37,659 bases of DNA from an uncultured Clostridia bacterium (lineage in GTDB: Bacteria > Bacillota > Clostridia > Oscillospirales > Acutalibacteraceae). Position numbers and translations under genes: made by a program. Below, one piece after another: positions 1-10,433 of the stretch. Positions within the stretch are counted from its first letter, which is position 1; the number at the start of each line of letters is the position of its first letter. The stretch lies in the NCBI GenBank assembly GCA_947305635.1, contig CAMZEG010000003.1:1-37659 (forward strand), written 5' to 3'. Below the pieces are notes generated by a model. That model searched no databases. It saw only the letters and a list, made by a program, of their open reading frames with translations, and had not been told where the DNA came from.

Positions 1-73
1 GTATCATAGGAGGTCTCTTTTTTCTATTGTCCGTTTTTGCTGGACTTGTTCATTTGCGGTTCGTCCCTTTTCT

Positions 74-991
74 TTATTTAATCTCGTTGATATCATAAGG
101 TGTACGCTGATAGACGAAGTAGTTCAGCCAGTTCGTGAACATCAGCGTGCCCGCGTTGCGCCAAGACATGCCGGGCTTTTTTGTCGGGTCGTCGTTCGGG
201 AAATAGTTATAGGGAATCTTGATGTCAAGGCCCTTTTCTTTGTCGCGGAAGTATTCTTTCGCGAGCGTGTCCGTGTCGTATTCGCAGTGCCCCGTGGCGA
301 AAAACTTGCGACAGTCCAGGTCGGAAATCAGGTGGATCCCGGCAATCTCGGAATAGGCAATGATCTGCAGATCCTTGCAAAGCGCGATATCGGAGAAGCG
401 CACTTCCGTGTGGCGGGAGTGCGGCACATAGAATGTATCGTCAAAGCCGCGCAGCAGCGGATGGTAGAGATCCAGCGGCTTATGCGGAAACACGCCGAAC
501 ATCTTTTCCGGCAGCGCGTATTTTTTGATGCCGTAATGGTAATACAGCGCGGCCTGGGCGCCCCAGCAGATATGGAAGGTAGAGTAGACGTTCGTCTTGG
601 ACCATTCAAAGATCTCGCAAAGCTCCGGCCAGTAATCGACCTCTTCAAACGCCATCAGCTCGACCGGCGCGCCGGTGACGATCATGCCGTCGTATTTTTT
701 GTGTTTCACTTCATCAAACGTCTTATAGAATGTCAGCATGTGCTCCGAAGCGGTGTTGCGTACTTCATGGGTCGCGGTCTGCAGCAGCTCGATATCCACC
801 TGCAGCGGCGAGTTGGAAAGCAATCGTAAAAGCTGTGTTTCGGTTTCGATCTTCGTGGGCATCAGGTTGAGGATCAGAATCTTCAGCGCGCGGATATCCT
901 GCGTCTGCGCGCGCGTTTCGGTCATAACGAAGATGTTTTCGCTTTCGAGCCGTTCTTTCGCGGGCAGTCTGTCGTCAATTTTGATAGGCAT
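74..991 (-). CDS. metA: Homoserine O-acyltransferase (MetA/HTS family)
   Basis: Protein [58 protein letters not shown]...[16 protein letters not shown] is typical MetA. ATG at 991 preceded by GGAGGT; the ORF-track start at 1021 is too far upstream. Confidence 0.95.
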   Translation of the reverse strand: MPIKIDDRLPAKERLESENIFVMTETRAQTQDIRALKILILNLMPTKIETETQLLRLLSNSPLQVDIELLQTATHEVRNTASEHMLTFYKTFDEVKHKKYDGMIVTGAPVELMAFEEVDYWPELCEIFEWSKTNVYSTFHICWGAQAALYYHYGIKKYALPEKMFGVFPHKPLDLYHPLLRGFDDTFYVPHSRHTEVRFSDIALCKDLQIIAYSEIAGIHLISDLDCRKFFATGHCEYDTDTLAKEYFRDKEKGLDIKIPYNYFPNDDPTKKPGMSWRNAGTLMFTNWLNYFVYQRTPYDINEIK

Positions 992-1019
992 AAAAACCAC
1001 CTCCCGACAATTCTTTTGC

Positions 1020-1048
1020 ATTATAGCACACTCTTTTCATAATGTAAA
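1020..1048 (-). promoter_or_regulatory. Sigma-A-type promoter for metA
   Basis: On the minus strand: TTTACA (1048-1043), 17 nt, TATAAT (1025-1020). The predicted leader is only about 20 nt, so there is no room for a SAM riboswitch. Confidence 0.7.
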
Positions 1049-1159
1049 GCGCATCCGCAAAACATTTGCCGTCGTTTTGCACCATCAGCTTTTTGCCGCA
1101 TAAGATGTAATGGATACCGCTTTCGCGGTGTTCAATTCATTGAAGGAGAGAGTGCGTTG

Positions 1160-1387
1160 ATGTATCAAAAAAGCTGTGCCTATCCGCAGCAGACGTTCGC
1201 GCGGCAGAACAACTGTCAGTGCCCGGTCGACGGCGTGATCCCGGCGCTGCCCGAAGACGCGGTGGTCGCCATGGCGTATGTGCCGTTCCAGACGGACAAT
1301 GCGGTATATGAACCGGCGCAGGCCCTGTCTTCCGGCACCGTCTTTCCCGTGCTCGATAAACCGTTCCTTGCGGGGTGTCTCAGATGA
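1160..1387 (+). CDS. cotJA: Spore coat-associated protein CotJA
   Basis: Short protein PEDAVVAMAYVPFQTDNAVYEPAQALSSGTVFPVLDKPFLAGC, first gene of a cotJABC arrangement; RBS GGAGAG upstream. Confidence 0.85.
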   Translation: MYQKSCAYPQQTFARQNNCQCPVDGVIPALPEDAVVAMAYVPFQTDNAVYEPAQALSSGTVFPVLDKPFLAGCLR

Positions 1388-1635
1388 ACAAGAACTGTCT
1401 GAAAGTCCGTTTTATGGCAATCCGCTTTTCTATCTGGGATCTGCATCTCTATCTTGACACACACCCGGACGATGCGCAGGCGCTGCGTCTGCTGGAGCAG
1501 TATGAAGCCCAGTACGCGCAGATCAAAGCTGAATACGAAGCGCAGTTCGGCCCGTTTACGCCCGGCGCAGACGGCGTCGGCACCGCGTGGCTGAAGGATC
1601 CCTGGCCGTGGGATTTTGAAAGGGGAGCATGCTGA
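1384..1635 (+). CDS. cotJB: Spore coat protein CotJB
   Basis: ATGA overlap with cotJA; MAIRFSIWDLHLYLDTHPDDAQALRLLEQYEAQYAQIKAEYEAQFGPFTP is CotJB-like; lies before cotJC. Confidence 0.85.
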   Translation: MNKNCLKVRFMAIRFSIWDLHLYLDTHPDDAQALRLLEQYEAQYAQIKAEYEAQFGPFTPGADGVGTAWLKDPWPWDFERGAC

Positions 1636-1636
1636 G

Positions 1637-2248
1637 ATGTGGGAATATCAGAAAACACTGCAGTATCCGATCCGGATTCAGAATCCGAATCCGTTATACG
1701 CAAAGATCATTCAGAGCCAGTACGGCGGCCCGGACGGTGAATTGGGCGCGTCGCTGCGCTATCTGAGCCAGCGGTTCGCAATGCCGACGCCGGAGCTGAA
1801 AGGCCTTTTGACCGATATCGGCACGGAAGAACTCGGACATCTGGAAATGGTCGGTACGATCATCCATCAGCTGACGCGCAACCTGTCGGCAGAGGAGATC
1901 AAACGCAACGGATTTGAAAGCTATTTTGTCGATCATACGAACGGCGTCTATCCTGCGTCCTCAGCAGGCGTTCCGTTTACCGCGGCGTACCTGCAGAGCA
2001 AGGGCGACGCTATCGCCGATCTGACGGAAGACCTTGCGGCCGAGCAAAAAGCGCGTGTCACGTATGACAACATTCTGCGTCTGGTGGACGACCCTGACGT
2101 GCGCGACGTGATCAAGTTCCTGCGCGAGCGGGAAATTGTGCATTTCCAGCGGTTTGGCGAAGGCATGCGCCTGCTGACGGATCAGATGAACGCAAAGAAC
2201 TTCTATGCGTTCACGCCCGGCGTCGATCAGCCTGTTTCGATTCCGTGA
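1637..2248 (+). CDS. cotJC: CotJC, manganese catalase-family spore coat protein
   Basis: MWEYQKTLQYPIRIQNPNPLYAKIIQSQYGGPDGELGASLRYLSQRF...IGTEELGHLEMVGTIIHQLTRN is Mn-catalase/CotJC-like. Confidence 0.92.
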   Translation: MWEYQKTLQYPIRIQNPNPLYAKIIQSQYGGPDGELGASLRYLSQRFAMPTPELKGLLTDIGTEELGHLEMVGTIIHQLTRNLSAEEIKRNGFESYFVDHTNGVYPASSAGVPFTAAYLQSKGDAIADLTEDLAAEQKARVTYDNILRLVDDPDVRDVIKFLREREIVHFQRFGEGMRLLTDQMNAKNFYAFTPGVDQPVSIP

Positions 2249-2257
2249 AAACAAAGC

Positions 2258-2287
2258 GTTCCCCGGCAGATCTCCGGGGAACTTTTT
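2258..2287 (+). terminator. Rho-independent terminator after cotJC
   Basis: GTTCCCCGG-CAGATCT-CCGGGGAAC followed by TTTTT: 9-bp perfect stem and T-run. Confidence 0.9.
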
Positions 2288-2340
2288 GTGAAATCTGAAA
2301 AAAGAGTTGCTTTTTTCAGTCCCTTGTTATATAATACCTC

Positions 2341-2416
2341 TACGTTCTTTCCGGACGCGGTCAGTTCGAGACCTTCCTGACCTAACGCATTTGCGTTAAA
2401 ATCAAAACTAAAGGAG
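2341..2416 (+). promoter_or_regulatory. preQ1-type riboswitch leader (class not assigned)
   Basis: Directly upstream of queT. Hairpin GGTCAG(2359-2364)-TTCGAGACCTTC-CTGACC(2377-2382); second hairpin TAACGC-ATTT-GCGTTA (2383-2398); then AAAACTAAAGGAG. Loop CCTT (2372-2375) can pair with AAGG (2411-2414) of the Shine-Dalgarno, an H-type pseudoknot. Confidence 0.7.
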
Positions 2417-2426
2417 ACAACTGCAT

Positions 2427-2954
2427 ATGAAATCAAAGGAAAAAGTCCTGTGGCTGACACAGGCCGCTGTCATTGCCGCGCTCTATGCGGTGCTGACGGT
2501 TGTGCAAAGTGTTCTTTTCCCCGGATCAGCCTCGATGGCGGTTCAGTTCCGCGTCAGCGAAGCCATGACGCTGTTGTGCTGCATCACGTCCGCCGCTATC
2601 CCGGGCCTGACGCTAGGCTGTTTTTTAGCCAACTTCCTATTCATTGAGGCGCTGCCCGTGGACATGATCCTCGGCTCGCTTGCTACGCTGCTTGCCGGAT
2701 TTGCGATGTACGCGCTGCGCAATGTACAATGGAAAAAGCTTCCGTTGCTAGCGGCTCTGATGCCGGCGATCTTCAACGGTATCATCATCTGCGCGGAGAT
2801 TGAGATCTTCTTCATTGAGGGACCGTTTCATTTCGGCAGCTTTTTAATTCAGGGCGGCTGTGTCGCGCTGGGCGAGTTGGCGGTTTGCTTCACGCTTGGT
2901 CTGCTGCTTTACAAAGCCTTGGAGCGGCCACAGATCAGGAATTTCCTGAAATAA
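2427..2954 (+). CDS. queT: QueT-family transporter (preQ1/queuosine precursor uptake)
   Basis: MKSKEKVLWLTQAAVIAALYAVLTVVQSVLFPGSASMAVQFRVSEAMTLLCCITSAAIPGLTLGCFLANFL is typical QueT/COG4708. Confidence 0.92.
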   Translation: MKSKEKVLWLTQAAVIAALYAVLTVVQSVLFPGSASMAVQFRVSEAMTLLCCITSAAIPGLTLGCFLANFLFIEALPVDMILGSLATLLAGFAMYALRNVQWKKLPLLAALMPAIFNGIIICAEIEIFFIEGPFHFGSFLIQGGCVALGELAVCFTLGLLLYKALERPQIRNFLK

Positions 2955-2971
2955 TACATTTGAAGTTAAAA

Positions 2972-3007
2972 AAGCCGGAGGGTAAGACCTCCGGTTTTCT
3001 TTTTTTC
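2972..3007 (+). terminator. Rho-independent terminator after queT, possibly bidirectional with the convergent gene
   Basis: CCGGAGG-GTAAGA-CCTCCGG with an A-tract on the left and TTTTCTTTTTTT on the right. Confidence 0.9.
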
Positions 3008-3358
3008 TCATAGCAGCGCGGCCTGCCATTCTCTTTCCTTGAATCCGACCAGTACAGCACCGTCCGTGATTAAAAGCGGCCGCTTGACAAGCATCCCGTC
3101 CGTCGCAAGCAGCTGCATCTGTTCCTCTTCGCTCATCTGAGGCAACCGATCTTTGAGCTCCAGCGCGCGATACCGTAATCCGCTGGTGTTAAAGAAGCGC
3201 TTCAGCGGTAGGCCGCTTTTCTGCTGCCACGCTTTCAATTCGTCATAAGTCGGCCGATCCGATTTGATATCGCGCAGCGTGTAAGGAATCGCACGATCGT
3301 CTAAAAAGCGCTTCGCTCTTTGGCAGGTGGTGCATTTGGGGTAACAGATGAAAAGCAT
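3008..3358 (-). CDS. Spx/ArsC-family thioredoxin-fold protein
   Basis: MLFICYPKCTTCQRAKRFLDDRAIPYTLRDIKSDRPTYDELKAW...LLATDGMLVKRPLLI; CxxC plus RP motif typical of the ArsC/Spx family. Confidence 0.88.
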   Translation of the reverse strand: MLFICYPKCTTCQRAKRFLDDRAIPYTLRDIKSDRPTYDELKAWQQKSGLPLKRFFNTSGLRYRALELKDRLPQMSEEEQMQLLATDGMLVKRPLLITDGAVLVGFKEREWQAALL

Positions 3359-3428
3359 GAGTAGTCTCCTCTCAATTAATTGGATCAAAATGAGCCGCCA
3401 ATCGGCGGCCCACTTTATAATTCAGATC

Positions 3429-4862
3429 TTATTTGCCAAAGGAGAACAGGCTCTTGAAGAACGCAGCGATTGCCGCAAAGAGCTGTGCAAAGAATCCGCC
3501 GCCGGAAGAGGAGGAAGAAGAACTGGAAGACGACGAGCTGGAGGAAGGGGGCGTTGTCAATTCAGGCTCGCTACAGCCATCAACAAAGGTGATGATAACA
3601 CGGACATATCTGCCGAGATTATCGTTGTAGATTGAATAGAAAGCACCTTTGTCGTTGATAAGGCTTGATTTTGTACCGCTGCGAAGAGTTGTAATCGGTG
3701 TTCCTTCGGAATCCCAAATAGTCCAGTGCTTATTGATCGTATCGTCAATGTAAATCTTCTTGGTCGAATATGTATTGTCGGCAAGAATGATGTCATGATA
3801 GACCTTAAGCTTTGTAGCGGTGCGGGCGCCGGTAGTAGCGAGTGCAGTTGCTTCTTCAGTGTTTTTGAAGATCTTCGACACGATGGAGTCCGTCTTAACT
3901 TTTCCGAGGTTGGAAAGCATTTCTTCACCGATCGTACGAAGAGTCAGGAGCGAGACAAGCGCAAAGTCGGAAGCAACTGTATCTTCAACTGCATTTGTTT
4001 CATTCAAATAGCCCGGAGCAATATGCTCAATTTTATAAAGAGTAGCAAGAGAAGTCATATAGTAATAAACTTCTTTTGCATTGAAGAGCTTATCGCTTGC
4101 GGTGATAATGCCGTTATATACGGACTTAATTGTAGCGGTAACACCGTAGGAGTCCAATGCAATACCGACACCGATTGTAGCAATTTCTTTGCCTGCATCA
4201 GCAGTCAACTCAGCAATGAGTTCATCACGTGCGTCATCCAAAGATTTTGTGATGTTGGCTTTCAATTCAAGTGCCGCTTGTTTAATGAAATCATCGTCAA
4301 CATGATCTGCAATATACTGCAGGAAATCACCGTAATAAATGCTGGCCGCCTGGCAGGAAAGAACAATGGCATATCCTTCAACGAATTTCTCATATTCGTT
4401 GTTACCAAAGTTTGCGACTTCGATCAGTTCATTCAAAACACCAACGGAAGTAGCCCATTCCGAAGACTCGGCGATATCCAAAAGGCCGGTATAATCGTTA
4501 ACCGTATTTACAAGATCGGTGGCTTTTTTTGCAACCTTCAGTGCGTCGAGAATCTTTTCAAACGTCTCATTGTTGTACTCAGCTTCGATGCGGTCAATGA
4601 TAGCAAGAAGGATTTCTTTTGCTGATTTCTTTTTGCCTTCGCCAGATAATACATCGTACCAAGTCGTTAAATTGGCAAATTGATAAGCAGCAATTTCATT
4701 GTTGAAGTAATCTTTACTTTTCAAATAATTGATGTGTTCAAAATCCTCACTTATGATTTCGCTGATGATCTGGTCGTTGTCGTTCACCTTCGCGAAAGCG
4801 GCCATCGGGAGAATCGTCAGCAGCATCAGCGCGGCAAGGAAAATGGCGCAAAGTTTTTTCAT
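3429..4862 (-). CDS. Secreted protein of unknown function with poly-Ser linker and amphipathic C-terminal tail
   Basis: Signal peptide MKKLCAIFLAALMLLTILPMAAFA; C-terminus TTPPSSSSSSSSSSSSSSGGGFFAQLFAAIAAFFKSLFSFGK; RBS AAAAGGAG. Confidence 0.85.
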   Translation of the reverse strand: MKKLCAIFLAALMLLTILPMAAFAKVNDNDQIISEIISEDFEHINYLKSKDYFNNEIAAYQFANLTTWYDVLSGEGKKKSAKEILLAIIDRIEAEYNNETFEKILDALKVAKKATDLVNTVNDYTGLLDIAESSEWATSVGVLNELIEVANFGNNEYEKFVEGYAIVLSCQAASIYYGDFLQYIADHVDDDFIKQAALELKANITKSLDDARDELIAELTADAGKEIATIGVGIALDSYGVTATIKSVYNGIITASDKLFNAKEVYYYMTSLATLYKIEHIAPGYLNETNAVEDTVASDFALVSLLTLRTIGEEMLSNLGKVKTDSIVSKIFKNTEEATALATTGARTATKLKVYHDIILADNTYSTKKIYIDDTINKHWTIWDSEGTPITTLRSGTKSSLINDKGAFYSIYNDNLGRYVRVIITFVDGCSEPELTTPPSSSSSSSSSSSSSSGGGFFAQLFAAIAAFFKSLFSFGK

Positions 4863-4910
4863 GTTTTTGACTCCTTTTAATAATATTTGATCTCAAATTG
4901 ATCTTTAATG

Positions 4911-4939
4911 ATTATATTCATTATTTGTTAAAAAATCAA
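4911..4939 (-). promoter_or_regulatory. Sigma-A-type promoter for the secreted protein
   Basis: Minus strand: TTGATT (4939-4934), 17 nt, TATAAT (4916-4911). Confidence 0.7.
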
Positions 4940-5025
4940 TCCCTTATAAACAATTAAAATAAAATTGTATACTTTCAACAGTTTTTGCGGCGATTTTTGG
5001 CGATTACACCTCGTATTGACAACGT

Positions 5026-7008
<1,983 letters not shown>

Positions 7009-7167
7009 TCAATTCTGTTTGTTTGCCATCTGTATTTTACCATGTTTTATCGAAAAAATCGAGACTTTTTGGGAAAAATATTTTTGTTTTCTCAAATGTA
7101 AAAACTGAAAATTTTTTGTTAAATTGCATAATTTTCATTGAAATGACTTCCATTTTCTGATTTATTG

Positions 7168-7176
7168 TGCTATACT
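7168..7176 (+). promoter_or_regulatory. Possible extended -10 promoter for hpf
   Basis: TGCTATACT (extended -10) about 57 nt before the ATG; the -35 is weak. Confidence 0.4.
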
Positions 7177-7232
7177 GAACATGAAAAATGACATCCCCGT
7201 TGAGGGGTTGACATAGAAAGGAGTTGTCGTTT

Positions 7233-7760
7233 ATGAAAATCACAGTAATCGGCAGAAAATGCACACCCAGAGATTCGTTCAAAGACAGGGCGGAAAAACG
7301 TCTGCGTAAAGTGGAAAAATTCTTCCCGGACGAAGTCGAAGCAAAGGTTACGGCGATTGTCGAAAAGAGCGAACAGATCGTGGAGGTCACCATCTTCCAT
7401 GACGGGATGATCTTCCGTTCCCAGGAGCGGGCGATCAATATGAACGACGCGCTGGATCGTTGTGTGGATTCTCTGGTACGGCAGATCCGCAAAAACAAAA
7501 CCCGTGTGGAAAAGAAGCTTCGTTCCGGCGCCTTTGAGGCGTTTGAGGCAATCGATACGCTGGAGAGCGAGGACAACTACGATGTGGTCCGCTCCAAGGA
7601 GATCGTGCTGAAACCGCAGAGCGTGGAGGAAGCGATTCTGCAGATGAACCTGCTGGATCACCAGTTCTATATGTTCCGCAACAGCGCGGACGAAAAGATC
7701 TGTGTGGTATATTCCAGAAAAGACGGCGGCTACGGATTGCTTGTGCCGACAACGGATTGA
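7233..7760 (+). CDS. hpf: Ribosome hibernation promoting factor, long form
   Basis: MKITVIGRKCTPRDSFKDRAEKRLRKVEKFFPDE...IVLKPQSVEEAILQMNLLDHQFYMFRNSADEKICVVYSRKDGGYGLL; ATG at 7233 with AAAGGAG. Confidence 0.95.
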   Translation: MKITVIGRKCTPRDSFKDRAEKRLRKVEKFFPDEVEAKVTAIVEKSEQIVEVTIFHDGMIFRSQERAINMNDALDRCVDSLVRQIRKNKTRVEKKLRSGAFEAFEAIDTLESEDNYDVVRSKEIVLKPQSVEEAILQMNLLDHQFYMFRNSADEKICVVYSRKDGGYGLLVPTTD

Positions 7761-7788
7761 TTTTCCGAAAAGAATGTGATACAATATC

Positions 7789-7815
7789 TGCCGGTGGTTC
7801 GCCGCCGGCATTTTT
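7789..7815 (+). terminator. Rho-independent terminator with UUCG tetraloop after hpf
   Basis: TGCCGGTGG-TTCG-CCGCCGGCA followed by TTTTT. Confidence 0.88.
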
Positions 7816-7835
7816 CTGTATTTTGAGGGATAATT

Positions 7836-8951
7836 ATGCAGATTCGATTCGTGATTCCCTGTTTGCTGGGGCTGGAAAAACTGATTGCCGACGAGGTCAA
7901 GGCGCTTGACGCGCAGGACGTTGTCAGCGAGAACGGGCGGATTCTGTTCTCGGGTGACTGGAACCTGCTTGCGCGCGCCAATATCTGCTGCAGGTTTGCC
8001 GAACGGATCCAGATTCTGGTCGGAGCGTTCCCGGCGCGCAGCTTTGAAGAGTTGTTTCAGGGCACCAAAGCCCTGCCTTGGGAAGACTGGATCGGTTCGT
8101 CCGACGCGTTCCCGGTCAAGGGATATTCGCTGAACTCCACGTTGTTTTCCGTCAGCGACTGTCAGTCGATCATTAAAAAGGCGGTCGTTGAACGGCTGAA
8201 AACAAAGTACCGTCTGGAATGGTTCGATGAAACGGGTCCGGTGCACCAGATTCAGTTTTCGATCATGAAAGATCAGGTCAGTCTATTGCTGGATACGTCC
8301 GGCTACGGCCTGCATAAGCGCGGCTACCGGCTGGAGGCAGGCGGCGCGCCGATCAAGGAAACCTTGGCGGCTGCGCTTTGCAGTCTGTCCCATCTGAGAC
8401 ATTATCACACGCTGTACGACCCGATGTGCGGGTCCGGGACAATTCTGATCGAAGGCGCCATGCTTGCGCATAATATGGCGCCTGGCGTTAACCGGGCCTT
8501 TGCCTCGGAGCGCTGGGATCAGGTGCCGGAAAATGTCTGGAAGCAGGAGCGCGAACGGGCGCAGGATCTCGTACTTCGGGAAAGCGACTTTGCCGCTTAC
8601 GGGAGCGATATTGATCAGGACGCGCTCGCCATCGCGCAGGCCAACGCCACACGCGCCGGCGTTGCTGAACGGATTCAGTTTGCCAGACGGGATCTTCGTG
8701 ATTTTTCGCCTGAAAGCGAAAAAGGGACACTGATCTGCAATCCGCCGTATGGCGAGCGGCTGCTCGATCTGAAAGCTGCAGAGGAAATCTATAAACTGAT
8801 GGGTCAAAAGTTCCCGCAACGCCGCGGCTGGTCCTATACTGTGATCAGCCCGTCAGATGATTTCGAGTATTTCTTCGGCAGAAAGGCGGACAAGCGCAGA
8901 AAACTGTATAACGGCATGATAAAATGTCAGGTTTACATGTATTTTAGATAA
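7836..8951 (+). CDS. THUMP-domain class I SAM-dependent 23S rRNA methyltransferase (RlmL/YpsC-like)
   Basis: LYDPMCGSGTILIEGAMLAHNMAPG, GSDIDQDALAIAQANATRAGV and ICNPPYGERL motifs; 371 aa. Confidence 0.92.
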   Translation: MQIRFVIPCLLGLEKLIADEVKALDAQDVVSENGRILFSGDWNLLARANICCRFAERIQILVGAFPARSFEELFQGTKALPWEDWIGSSDAFPVKGYSLNSTLFSVSDCQSIIKKAVVERLKTKYRLEWFDETGPVHQIQFSIMKDQVSLLLDTSGYGLHKRGYRLEAGGAPIKETLAAALCSLSHLRHYHTLYDPMCGSGTILIEGAMLAHNMAPGVNRAFASERWDQVPENVWKQERERAQDLVLRESDFAAYGSDIDQDALAIAQANATRAGVAERIQFARRDLRDFSPESEKGTLICNPPYGERLLDLKAAEEIYKLMGQKFPQRRGWSYTVISPSDDFEYFFGRKADKRRKLYNGMIKCQVYMYFR

Positions 8952-8956
8952 ACCAA

Positions 8957-8985
8957 TTGATTTCTCTTTCGTTTTTCGTTATAAT
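8957..8985 (+). promoter_or_regulatory. Sigma-A-type promoter upstream of the MFS gene
   Basis: TTGATT, 17 nt, TATAAT. Confidence 0.7.
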
Positions 8986-9015
8986 AAAAAGGATAAACGG
9001 CAAAGGAGGAGATTT

Positions 9016-10401
9016 ATGCATCAGACAAAGATTTCCGGCAGACTGTGGTTCAACATGATTTTGTTCGGTCTTGTCGGTCAGCTCGCCTGGAATGTGGAGA
9101 ACATGTACTTCAACACGTTCCTTTACAACAGCATCTACTCCAACGGCGCGTCCCAGACCGCGATTGACGGTACGATGCCCGTGATGACTGCAATCAGCAT
9201 CATGGTCGCGCTGTCCGCAGCGACGGCTGTCATCACGACGTTTGTGATGGGTACGCTCAGTGACCGCCTCAACCGCAGAAAGCTTTTCATCTCCATCGGT
9301 TATATCCTCTGGGGTATTGTGACCGCGCTGTTCGGCCTGATCTCCCGTGATCATATCGCCGCGCTGCTGCATCTTTCCGATGAAGTGAAGATTCTCACCG
9401 CGACGGTCTGGACCGTCATTCTGATGGACTGCCTGATGACGTTCATGGGATCCACGAGCAACGATTCCGTGTTCAACGCGTGGGTGACAGATGTGACCGC
9501 GCCCGAAAACCGCCCGAAGGTGGAGACCGTCTTCGCGGCGCTGCCGATCGTGGCGCTGGGCGCCGTCGTCAGCGTCGGTTCGCTCGCGCAGTCCGGCGTC
9601 ATCGGTTACGACATCTTCTTCCTCGGCCTCGGCGGCTTTGTTGTCCTGTGCGGCATCGTCGGTCTGTTTACGCTGCAGGATCCGCCGCGGCATATTGTCT
9701 CTTCCAACGCGAATTATTGGAGCGATCTGTTCTATGGTTTCCGCCCGTCCGTGATCCGGACACACAAGCGCCTTTATCTTGCGCTGTCGACGCTCGGCTT
9801 TTTCGCAATCGCGGTGCAGGTGTTCTTTCCGTATCTTCTTATCTATCTTCAGTACATGGTATTGCCCGGGGTGCCCGCGATGGACCTTTGGGACACGTCG
9901 TATTATATCTGCGCGGCCGTCTGCGTTATCGTGCTGCTCGGCGGTATCATCGTGCTTTTGAAGCTCGGCGGCAAAAACAAAGTATACGCGATGGTTCCCG
10001 GCAGCATTTGCTTTGTCGCCGGTCTGGTCGCACTGTTCTTTGCCCATGATGTGCGCGCGGTGTTGCTTGCCGTCGCCCCGACAATTATCGGTTACGCGGT
10101 GCTGATGATCATGCTCAACGCCTCTGTGCGCGACTTTACGCCGGAGGACAAGGCCGGACAGTTCCAGGGCATCCGCATGATCTTCTATGTGCTGCTGCCG
10201 ATGGTGATCGGACCCTTCCTCGGAAATCTTTCGTCTGCATCCTCCGCGGTGCAGTATACCGACGAATACGGCGTCAGCCAGAACGCGCCGACGTCTGCCA
10301 TGTTCCTTTGCGCCGCGGCCGTTGCGGTGCTGGTCTTCCTGCCGCTTGGCTTCCTCATTAAAAAAGGCTTCACCCCGAGCGCGGAAGAAAACGAAGCGTA
10401 A
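9016..10401 (+). CDS. MFS transporter, GPH-like (sugar:cation symporter-like)
   Basis: Polytopic; WFNMILFGLVGQLAWNVENMYFNTFLYNSI, GTLSDRLNRRKLFISIGYILWG; RBS AAAGGAGG. Confidence 0.85.
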   Translation: MHQTKISGRLWFNMILFGLVGQLAWNVENMYFNTFLYNSIYSNGASQTAIDGTMPVMTAISIMVALSAATAVITTFVMGTLSDRLNRRKLFISIGYILWGIVTALFGLISRDHIAALLHLSDEVKILTATVWTVILMDCLMTFMGSTSNDSVFNAWVTDVTAPENRPKVETVFAALPIVALGAVVSVGSLAQSGVIGYDIFFLGLGGFVVLCGIVGLFTLQDPPRHIVSSNANYWSDLFYGFRPSVIRTHKRLYLALSTLGFFAIAVQVFFPYLLIYLQYMVLPGVPAMDLWDTSYYICAAVCVIVLLGGIIVLLKLGGKNKVYAMVPGSICFVAGLVALFFAHDVRAVLLAVAPTIIGYAVLMIMLNASVRDFTPEDKAGQFQGIRMIFYVLLPMVIGPFLGNLSSASSAVQYTDEYGVSQNAPTSAMFLCAAAVAVLVFLPLGFLIKKGFTPSAEENEA

Positions 10402-10433
10402 TACAATCTGAAAATATAAAGGAGTCTTTGCTT

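Noticed and set aside
992-1159. Possible SAM riboswitch in front of metA
   Set aside because: A well-placed promoter leaves only about a 20-nt leader; no SAM aptamer signature seen.
3433-3630. Plus-strand ORF with acidic run EEEEEELEDDELEE
   Set aside because: It is the reverse complement of the poly-Ser linker region.
3726-4625. 299-aa plus-strand ORF (Cys/Ile/Phe-rich)
   Set aside because: Antisense to the secreted orphan, which has a signal peptide, RBS and promoter; the plus ORF has none of these.
7170-8246. 358-aa minus-strand ORF
   Set aside because: Overlaps hpf and the methyltransferase gene antisense; no family resemblance.
8944-10047. 367-aa minus-strand ORF
   Set aside because: Low-complexity His/Asp/Arg-rich shadow of the MFS gene.
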